Shown here: positions 1 through 5,169 of the stretch, piece by piece
Layout of the letters: every line of letters starts with the position of its first letter
How positions within the stretch are numbered: position 1 is the first letter of the stretch
DNA from: Bacteroidota bacterium
Lineage (GTDB): Bacteria > Bacteroidota > Rhodothermia > Balneolales > HLUCCA01
Assembly: GCA_003448835.1 (NCBI GenBank)
Contig: DLXM01000362.1
Coordinates: forward strand, 6,759-11,927
Reading direction: 5' to 3'
Length of the DNA: 5,169 nucleotides
Position numbers and translations under genes: made by a program
The notes under the pieces: model-generated
Told to the model about the DNA's origin: nothing
The model's input: the letters and a program-made list of their open reading frames with translations, nothing else
Databases searched by the model: none

Positions 1-1586
1 GTTGTAAGCCCATGTAATGCTCCATAGGTATCATAAACCTGAATTACGAACAATTGAGCATCTTGAGGTGTAATCCGTAATGCAAATTCGGACCCGTTTA
101 TTAGCCTTTGTCCATTTGGCATAATGAATTCTCCCCATCTGGGACGATAGGTATCTAATGAAATCCACAAGGTATCCTGTGTACCCATAGATTCGGCTAA
201 ATCTAATTTCAAATGTAAGAACGCCGGATCTACACCCCTATATAATGAGAGTACATCCGATACACCATCATAAGTTTCCCAATGTGACAAATTCCCAACA
301 GGTCTTTCATATTTTAGTAGCCCAAAGTTTTGTTCCGGTGACATAATATTATGCCAGAGTTTTCTTCTGGCTACATCGGAGTCTAATGGCTGAGTAATCC
401 ACGTTCGCTTAAACCATTCATCAATCCAAGAAAACCAGATTCCCCCTCCACTACCTGACTCATGTACATTCCGAAACATTCGTTCACCAATTTTACCCTG
501 GGTAAATTCTGAATGACCTCCAAAATACATTCCATTCAAAGCGTAATGAGCGTTTCCCCAACTGGATGGAATCCCAAACTCCGCAATTATTACCGGCATA
601 GTCGTGTAATGTTCATTCAACGCGTGCAGATATCCCAAGTAGCCATTTTGACCGTCATCGTCGTTAAAAACCAGATATTCCGGGTCCCTACTGATGAATT
701 CAGGGTAATAGGGATAGACATGATAACTGGCGAACACACCGGCTGGAGCCCGGCTGAAATCAAGTTTCGAGATATCCAGTGATACCATATCCTCAAACTG
801 ATTCGGCTCATAAGGATGTGAAAGTGGATCCAATGTAGGCCAACTTGAGAAACTTACGGGTCTCATGGTTTCGTAGAGCCCATATTCCAATTCGATTAAG
901 TGATCCAATCTTTCAACTAACCACGCCTCAGAAGCATCAACATCATTGATACTCAAATACGTACCATCGTATCCGGTTATATCATTTAGTGTATTCGTTT
1001 CAACAATTTCTTCCGGAAGTATCTCTCGTCCAATGATATATGCCAAAGTCCATCGCGATACATCTGTGCCATAATTACCATAAGCTTTGTTCGTACGTGC
1101 ATCAATCAAGATATCACCGTGAAGAGCCCGTACATTTTCGTGGATCTCCTTGTCAAATTCAGTGGTTAGATTGAATAAATTTCCGGAGAAAAACTCACCT
1201 TCCTGTTCTAACCAAATTCCTTGCATTAAGTACAGAGGGTCATTAGGATGATTTAGATTAAACCGTTCTAATTCTTCGTAAAAATGTGGGAAATGTAACG
1301 TAAAGACTCTGATTGCATTAAATCCGGCTTCTTTAATCATAGGAAACCATCGTGCATAATCTTCGGCTGATGCTGCTAAATTTTGCACGTTTGTACCGGG
1401 TTTTGATACTCCCAGATTTATACCTTTTACGAAAAATGGCTGATATTCTGATCCATTCCACTCAGTTAGATGAGTAGTATTCGTTGAAAATGGGATCTCA
1501 CCTGACCCAATAGTTTGCGCAAAAATTGGAGTTAATCCAATACAAAAAATACCAAACAGGAGTAACAAAGATCTGTATTTAATCAT
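1..1586 (-). CDS. Secreted TIM-barrel glycoside-hydrolase-like protein (clan A type), C-terminus cut by the window edge
   Basis: An uninterrupted frame runs from ATG at 1586-1584 to the left edge: 528 codons and no stop. Residues 1-23 form a Sec signal peptide (Lys3/Arg5, a Leu/Ile/Phe core, then IFA before Gln24), so the mature protein is exported. Residues about 50-400 look like a (beta/alpha)8 barrel. FFVKGINLGV (51-60) is strand 1 and AGFNAIRVF (87-95) is strand 2. IIGREILP (184-191) carries Glu188 where clan-A enzymes keep the acid/base. YHVYPYYPEF (288-297) resembles strand 6. PVIIAEFGIP (331-340) places Glu336 as the candidate nucleophile, and GGIWFSWIDEWFKRTW (381-396) is strand 8. 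EQNFGLL (418-424) and a beta-rich tail (435-528) follow. From memory, the GREW-type motif, EFGxPSS, DEWFKRTW and EQxFGLL recur together in a conserved family annotated only as 'glycoside hydrolase family 2 TIM barrel'; its substrate is unknown to me. No Shine-Dalgarno sequence precedes the start. It diverges from hemG. The fold is fairly sure, the activity inferred. Confidence 0.85.
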   Translation of the reverse strand, partial: MIKYRSLLLLFGIFCIGLTPIFAQTIGSGEIPFSTNTTHLTEWNGSEYQPFFVKGINLGVSKPGTNVQNLAASAEDYARWFPMIKEAGFNAIRVFTLHFPHFYEELERFNLNHPNDPLYLMQGIWLEQEGEFFSGNLFNLTTEFDKEIHENVRALHGDILIDARTNKAYGNYGTDVSRWTLAYIIGREILPEEIVETNTLNDITGYDGTYLSINDVDASEAWLVERLDHLIELEYGLYETMRPVSFSSWPTLDPLSHPYEPNQFEDMVSLDISKLDFSRAPAGVFASYHVYPYYPEFISRDPEYLVFNDDDGQNGYLGYLHALNEHYTTMPVIIAEFGIPSSWGNAHYALNGMYFGGHSEFTQGKIGERMFRNVHESGSGGGIWFSWIDEWFKRTWITQPLDSDVARRKLWHNIMSPEQNFGLLKYERPVGNLSHWETYDGVSDVLSLYRGVDPAFLHLKLDLAESMGTQDTLWISLDTYRPRWGEFIMPNGQRLINGSEFALRITPQDAQLFVIQVYDTYGALHGLT

Positions 1587-1590
1587 ATCC

Positions 1591-1598
1591 CAAAATTA
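1591..1598 (-). promoter_or_regulatory. Possible Bacteroidota-type -7 promoter element (TAATTTTG)
   Basis: Read on the minus strand this octamer matches the TAnnTTTG consensus described for primary-sigma promoters in Bacteroidota. It ends only 4 bases before the ATG of the secreted TIM-barrel gene, so a transcript from it would have almost no leader. I found no clear TTTG-type -33 element at the usual distance upstream. In AT-rich DNA such an octamer can easily occur by chance, so this is a weak call. Confidence 0.22.
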
Positions 1599-1705
1599 CG
1601 GAAATATTCAATGAACTGATCAGAATTAACTCATGCCAATCAGACATTTTGATAGTGGGATATGTATATTAGCCCTTGAAATTCTTAATCTATTTAACCT
1701 ATAAA

Positions 1706-3214
1706 ATGGCGCATTACGGAATTATTGGTGCTGGGATTAGTGGTCTTACACTTGCCTGGAAGCTAAAAAAACAAGGTCACCAGGTAACCATCTGGGAATC
1801 GGGAACTACTGCAGGTGGAGTCATTGGTTCAGTACGAGAAGACGATTGGCTTGCTGAATCAGGTCCAAATTCTATTCAGGACTCAGATTCGAGTGTCATG
1901 GAATTAGTTGAATCACTGGGCATAACCAACCAACTTCTGGAAGCTTCTACTACCGCTAAACGCAGGTACATCGTACGGGACAGATCTCCCCATTTAGTAC
2001 CAAATTCTCCCGTTTCAGCTGTTACGACACCACTTTTTTCCACCAGAGCAAAATTAGGTATCCTCCTGGAACCATTTCGTGCAGTTGGTGGTCCGAATAA
2101 TCCAAAATCAAAAAGAAACGTCTCTAATCAACTCAAGGATGATGATTTTGATACATCAACAGACGAAAACATTATTGAGTTTGATGAATCCCTTGCATCG
2201 TTTGTCGATCGTCGCCTGGGACCTGAATTCCTTGATTATGCGATTAATCCTATGGTTGGCGGAATTTATGCCGGGAAACCGGAAAGACTTTCTGTAAAAC
2301 ATGCATTCCCGAAAGTGTATGCTCTTGAAAAAGAATTCGGTTCTCTGATTAAAGGGGCAATTGGCAGGATACTTGAAAGAAAAAAATCCGGTCAAACTCC
2401 TCACAAAAAGCGAGTATTGAGTTTTAAAAATGGTCTAAGTGATCTCATAAATGCTTTGATAATGAAACTGGGATCAGATTTACATACGAGTCAGTCTGTA
2501 ATTAAGGTTGATAAAAAATCATCCGGACAATACGAAATTACGACACGTGTTTTTACTAAATCTACGGTTCAAAGTGCCCCAAATTCGGATGGATCCTTGA
2601 ATCCAATTGGGTTTACTCCCCCAACCGTTACAAATTTATTTACGGTCGATGAACTTGTTTACGCAGGAACAACCTGGCGATTGAATGAAATCCAGTTTGA
2701 GAATATTATCGGACTCCCCGACTCCTACCTGCCAACGCTGAATTATGCACCTGTGGTAAGTGTAACTTTAGGGTATCCACTTAAAAATATTCTGCATCCA
2801 TTAGATGGATTTGGAGTATTGGTCCCCGAAGTTGAGAACATGAATATACTGGGATGCCTGTTTACTTCGTCTATTTTTCCGAACAGAGCTCCGGCTGGAC
2901 ATGCAACATTAACCGTTTTTGTGGGTGGGATGCGGAATCCTGACATGATCCAGTTACCGGATGAGAAACTGTTAAAATTGATTTATGCTGATTTGAATCA
3001 ACTTCTGGGAATTAAAGAGAATCCGGTATTTTTGCATATAAAGCGGTGGGAAGAAGCTATTCCACAGTATGAAATGGGGTTTTCTGCCTATTTAAAACGC
3101 CTCGACGATATTGAAATCAATAATGATGGATTTCATTTTATTGGGAATTATCGTTCCGGAATTTCTTTGGATGCATGTATCAGAAATAGCTGGAATTGGA
3201 AATCCGGGAATTAA
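1706..3214 (+). CDS. hemG: Protoporphyrinogen oxidase, FAD-dependent HemG/HemY type
   Basis: This 502-residue flavoprotein should oxidise protoporphyrinogen IX to protoporphyrin IX with oxygen, the penultimate step of protoporphyrin-dependent haem synthesis, probably at the inner face of the cytoplasmic membrane. The Rossmann motif GAGISG (8-13) binds FAD, followed by ESG and AGG (31-38) and ESGPNS (51-56). The family block DESLASFVDRRLGPEF (160-175), GGIYAGKPERLS (185-196), SFKNGL (239-244), AIPQYEMG (451-458) and the C-terminal FAD signature FIGNYRSGISLDACI (478-492) are all present. I chose ATG at 1706 because it puts the nucleotide-binding strand at residue 4, as usual. An in-frame TTG at 1676 would add ten hydrophobic residues, and neither start has a Shine-Dalgarno site. 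The protein is somewhat longer than the usual 450-480 residues because of hydrophilic insertions near 126-158 and 281-311. It is also called hemY in some systems. A coproporphyrinogen oxidase activity cannot be excluded from sequence, but fits the phylum less well. Confidence 0.93.
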   Translation: MAHYGIIGAGISGLTLAWKLKKQGHQVTIWESGTTAGGVIGSVREDDWLAESGPNSIQDSDSSVMELVESLGITNQLLEASTTAKRRYIVRDRSPHLVPNSPVSAVTTPLFSTRAKLGILLEPFRAVGGPNNPKSKRNVSNQLKDDDFDTSTDENIIEFDESLASFVDRRLGPEFLDYAINPMVGGIYAGKPERLSVKHAFPKVYALEKEFGSLIKGAIGRILERKKSGQTPHKKRVLSFKNGLSDLINALIMKLGSDLHTSQSVIKVDKKSSGQYEITTRVFTKSTVQSAPNSDGSLNPIGFTPPTVTNLFTVDELVYAGTTWRLNEIQFENIIGLPDSYLPTLNYAPVVSVTLGYPLKNILHPLDGFGVLVPEVENMNILGCLFTSSIFPNRAPAGHATLTVFVGGMRNPDMIQLPDEKLLKLIYADLNQLLGIKENPVFLHIKRWEEAIPQYEMGFSAYLKRLDDIEINNDGFHFIGNYRSGISLDACIRNSWNWKSGN

Positions 3215-3251
3215 TTATTTCAGGGAGATAATGTTGCGATAAGTAGAAATC

Positions 3252-3287
3252 GAATGGTTGGGGTTTAGGAAACCATTCTATTATTTT
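3252..3287 (+). terminator. Probable rho-independent terminator of hemG, perhaps bidirectional
   Basis: A perfect 8-bp inverted repeat, GAATGGTT (3252-3259) and AACCATTC (3271-3278), encloses an 11-base loop. On the plus strand it is followed directly by TATTATTTT (7 T of 9). It starts 37 bases after the hemG stop and lies in the convergent spacer before the transporter stop. On the minus strand the tail is less T-rich (GATTTCTACTT), so termination of the hemL-transporter transcript here is less certain. The stem has only modest GC content and the loop is rather long. Confidence 0.5.
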
Positions 3288-3314
3288 CGATGAACATCGT
3301 GCTGGACCAACAGT

Positions 3315-4589
3315 TTAAGATGTTTGAATAGTGCCAGGCTGATCGTTTGTGTTTCTCACTTTAATGGCAATAAAGACTGTTGAAAATACAACAACTCCGG
3401 TTAGCCAAAAGGGCAAGTCAAAACTTATTGCAAACAGGAAACCACCCCAGGTTGGACCAATTGCTCGACCAAGCCCTGATAGTCCTTGTGTCGCACCAAT
3501 TGTGGCACCCATTCTTTTTGGATCTGCCTTTTGTGAGATTAAACTGGTAACTGTTGGCAGATTTAGACTATGACCCACTGCCATAATGGACAAATACATG
3601 GTAAGCTCAGGAATTGTTGAGGCGGTTCCGAGCAGAAAAAGTCCGATTGCCATTAAAAAATTACCCACCAAAAACAACGTTTCTTCGCGGAAAACTTTAG
3701 TCAAAGGACGAATCAGTCCACCTTGAATGATTGCTGTGATTATTCCTAACCAGAAAAATTGAATCCCAACCTGGCCAGCGGTCATCCCTAAAACTGCTTC
3801 ACAAAACAAAGGAAATGCACTATATAAACTGGATTGTCCGAATGATAGAATAAACATCGATATCATTAACAGAATTAGCAACATTCCGGATGTGGATCCC
3901 CTACTGGTCTCTACCAGATTTGTCCAGTATGCTTTGGTGAAAACACCATCTTTTGCTCCAACTGACACATCGGCACCCTTTACAACTGTTTCTTCGAGTT
4001 TAAAATAAACAAGCAGAAAGCTGGCAAATGAAAGAATTGCTGCAAAAAATGCAGGTAGTGCAAAAGCGTGTTCCGTTAACCAAGCTGCAAAATTTGGCAT
4101 TCCCAGATCTGCGGCAAACGCTGAAATGGAAGGATGAATTAATCCGGCAGCCAAAGCTGGACCCATCACGAATCCAAGTCCAAATGCAGCTCCAATCAGA
4201 CCCATTCCCCTTGCACGGTCTTTCACATCGGTAACATCTGCGATGTAAGCCTGTGCGGTTGAAATATTTCCACCCATAACACCGGCTAACAGTCTTGATA
4301 ACATCAGAAGTGTAAATGTGTCAGCTAATCCAAATAATATATAGGCTACCGAGGCCCCGAATGTACTAAGAAGCATTATGGGACGGCGACCGATTTTGTC
4401 GGACCATCCTCCCCAGATTGGTGAAAAAATAAGCTGTGCGACTGAATAGATACTGTAAAGTAGGCCGATCATTACCGGACTGGCACCAAATTCGGATGCG
4501 TAAAATGGCATTAATGGAAGTACAATACCAAATCCAATCAGATCAATCAGAACTACAAGAAAAACAGTAAAAAGCCGCAGATTTTTCAC
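3315..4589 (-). CDS. Major facilitator superfamily transporter, TetA-like DHA1 type
   Basis: This 424-residue protein has the hydrophobic pattern of 12 membrane helices and should be a proton-coupled inner-membrane transporter. Helix 1 carries DLIGFGIVLPLMPFY (16-30), typical of TetA-like drug:proton antiporters. Motif A is GGWSDKIGRRP (60-70), with Asp64 and Arg68/Arg69. LSRLLAGVMGG (97-107) corresponds to motif B, and GAAFGLGFVMGP (133-144) to the antiporter motif C. The second half has the matching SGLGRAIGPTWGG (371-383). A hydrophilic loop at about 197-232 separates the two six-helix halves. Translation starts at GTG (4589-4587), which shares four bases with the hemL stop codon (GTGA), so the two genes are almost certainly one transcript with coupled translation. 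The loop between helices 5 and 6 is longer than in TetA. The substrate is unknown. Resemblance to tetracycline exporters is a family trait shared by many unrelated-substrate carriers and does not imply resistance. Confidence 0.92.
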   Translation of the reverse strand: MKNLRLFTVFLVVLIDLIGFGIVLPLMPFYASEFGASPVMIGLLYSIYSVAQLIFSPIWGGWSDKIGRRPIMLLSTFGASVAYILFGLADTFTLLMLSRLLAGVMGGNISTAQAYIADVTDVKDRARGMGLIGAAFGLGFVMGPALAAGLIHPSISAFAADLGMPNFAAWLTEHAFALPAFFAAILSFASFLLVYFKLEETVVKGADVSVGAKDGVFTKAYWTNLVETSRGSTSGMLLILLMISMFILSFGQSSLYSAFPLFCEAVLGMTAGQVGIQFFWLGIITAIIQGGLIRPLTKVFREETLFLVGNFLMAIGLFLLGTASTIPELTMYLSIMAVGHSLNLPTVTSLISQKADPKRMGATIGATQGLSGLGRAIGPTWGGFLFAISFDLPFWLTGVVVFSTVFIAIKVRNTNDQPGTIQTS

Positions 4590-5169
4590 GATTGATTCAT
4601 TGCCCAGGTACGTGTCGCTTCGATAGTTTTATCCAGATCTGAATACGAATGGGCATTGGAAATAAACCAGGCTTCGTAGGCAGCCGGTGGCAAATATATA
4701 CCTGCATCCAACATGGCATGGAAGTACGATTTAAATCGCTCAGCATCAGTTTTGATGGCGGTTTCGTATCCGGTTACCGGCTGTGATGAGAAAAATATTG
4801 AAATCATAGATCCAACCCGATTTATGCTGTAATCAAATGAAGCAGCGGAAAGTACTTCGTGAAGTCCTTTTTCTAAATAAGCTGTTTTTTCTTCGAGCTC
4901 ATCATAAATCTTAGGATTTCGATTCAATTCAGATAACAACGCGTATCCGGCGGCCATTGCCAGCGGGTTTCCGGATAGTGTTCCTGCTTGATAAACGGGA
5001 CCATCCGGTGAGACCACTTTCATAATTTCAGCACTGCCACCATAAGCACCTACGGGAAGTCCGGCTCCGATTATTTTTCCGTATGTAACTAAATCAGCTT
5101 TAATTTCATAGATTTCCTGTGCACCGCCTGGCGCAAGTCTGAATCCCGTCATCACTTCATCAAAAATCA
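4586..5169 (-). CDS. hemL: Glutamate-1-semialdehyde 2,1-aminomutase, C-terminal part (N-terminus beyond the window)
   Basis: HemL is a cytoplasmic PLP enzyme that converts glutamate-1-semialdehyde to 5-aminolevulinate in the C5 tetrapyrrole pathway. The frame is open to the right edge. Its first full codons read IFDEVMTGFR, a conserved block whose Asp contacts the PLP ring nitrogen, so the GTG at 5155 is an internal valine and not a start. TYGKIIGAGLPVGAYGG follows, and its Lys (codon 5077-5075) is the expected Schiff-base lysine. QAGTLSGNPLAMAAG is the next family signature. The visible 193 residues plus stop are a bit under half of a normal protein of about 430 residues and include a regular small C-terminal domain ending MNQS. 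Tyr precedes the Gly-Lys where many homologues have Leu. The stop overlaps the start of the transporter gene downstream. The symbol is firm, though the related class-III transaminase family shares the fold. Confidence 0.95.
   Translation of the reverse strand, partial: IFDEVMTGFRLAPGGAQEIYEIKADLVTYGKIIGAGLPVGAYGGSAEIMKVVSPDGPVYQAGTLSGNPLAMAAGYALLSELNRNPKIYDELEEKTAYLEKGLHEVLSAASFDYSINRVGSMISIFFSSQPVTGYETAIKTDAERFKSYFHAMLDAGIYLPPAAYEAWFISNAHSYSDLDKTIEATRTWAMNQS

Noticed and set aside
513..811. Short open frames on both strands (513-782 plus, 617-811 minus)
   Set aside because: They lie inside the long secreted TIM-barrel reading frame, whose catalytic motifs, signal peptide and unbroken 528 codons are far stronger evidence. 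The small frames encode nothing recognisable.
1584..1664. 8-bp inverted repeat CATATCCC (1584-1591) and GGGATATG (1657-1664) across the divergent spacer
   Set aside because: One arm overlaps the start codon of the left gene, the arms are 65 bp apart, and a match of this length is easily random. There is no further symmetry to suggest an operator.
1676..1705. TTG at 1676 as the start of hemG, adding MKFLIYLTYK
   Set aside because: The ATG at 1706 places the FAD-binding strand at the usual distance from the N-terminus. The extra ten residues have no family counterpart, and TTG has no ribosome binding site.
1676..1705. A sigma-70-like pair TTGAAA (1676-1681) and TATAAA (1700-1705), 18 bp apart
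   Set aside because: Transcription would begin inside the hemG coding sequence, after the ATG at 1706, so it cannot drive the chosen start. It is probably chance in AT-rich DNA.
2079..2946. Short open frames overlapping hemG (2079-2297 plus, 2156-2404 minus, 2743-2946 minus)
   Set aside because: They are out-of-frame shadows of a well-conserved gene, with no start signals and no recognisable protein features.
3349..4234. Plus-strand open frames (3349-3573, 4028-4234) antisense to the transporter
   Set aside because: They are antisense shadows of conserved membrane-helix codons with no plausible initiation region.
3315..4589. Tetracycline resistance gene
   Set aside because: Motif A, motif C and the helix-1 motif are shared by many DHA1 carriers. 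The chromosomal context is haem biosynthesis, with no resistance regulator or mobile element nearby.
5150..5155. GTG/ATG near 5155 as a start for a short 189-residue protein
   Set aside because: The upstream codons in the same frame continue the conserved HemL block (IFDEV before MTGFR), so this is the interior of a gene cut by the window edge, not a start and not a truncated pseudogene.

Overview
The window holds four protein-coding genes and almost no non-coding DNA. Two genes run off the edges. The AT-rich composition, the lack of AGGAGG-type ribosome binding sites before any visible start, A/T-rich start contexts and a TAnnTTTG-like promoter element all fit the Bacteroidota/Balneolota side of the tree (a Gracilimonas- or Balneola-like marine bacterium would be my guess). 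This placement is inference from style and gene content; no rRNA or other marker is present.

Layout: (1) Positions 1-1586, minus strand, hold most of a secreted TIM-barrel protein of the glycoside-hydrolase clan-A type, cut by the left edge. (2) A divergent spacer of 119 bp (1587-1705) follows. (3) Positions 1706-3214, plus strand, hold a complete HemG/HemY-type FAD-dependent protoporphyrinogen oxidase with two unusual hydrophilic insertions. (4) A convergent spacer of 100 bp (3215-3314) contains a hairpin with a T-rich tail, probably the hemG terminator. (5) Positions 3315-4589, minus strand, hold a 12-helix major facilitator of the TetA-like DHA1 type, starting at a GTG that overlaps the stop of the gene before it by 4 bases. 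(6) Positions 4586-5169, minus strand, hold the C-terminal 193 residues of HemL (glutamate-1-semialdehyde 2,1-aminomutase), whose N-terminal half lies beyond the right edge.

How they fit together: HemL makes 5-aminolevulinate, the first committed tetrapyrrole precursor of the C5 pathway. HemG makes protoporphyrin IX near the end of the same pathway. The two are close neighbours on opposite strands, so this is a small haem-biosynthesis neighbourhood. The transporter is translationally coupled to hemL and may move a metabolite related to that pathway, but its substrate cannot be read from the sequence. The secreted TIM-barrel gene has no obvious link to haem.

I see no CRISPR array, mobile element, tRNA, rRNA or riboswitch, and no convincing undescribed multi-gene system. 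The most interesting items are the poorly characterised secreted TIM-barrel protein, the insertions in HemG, and the hemL-transporter coupling.
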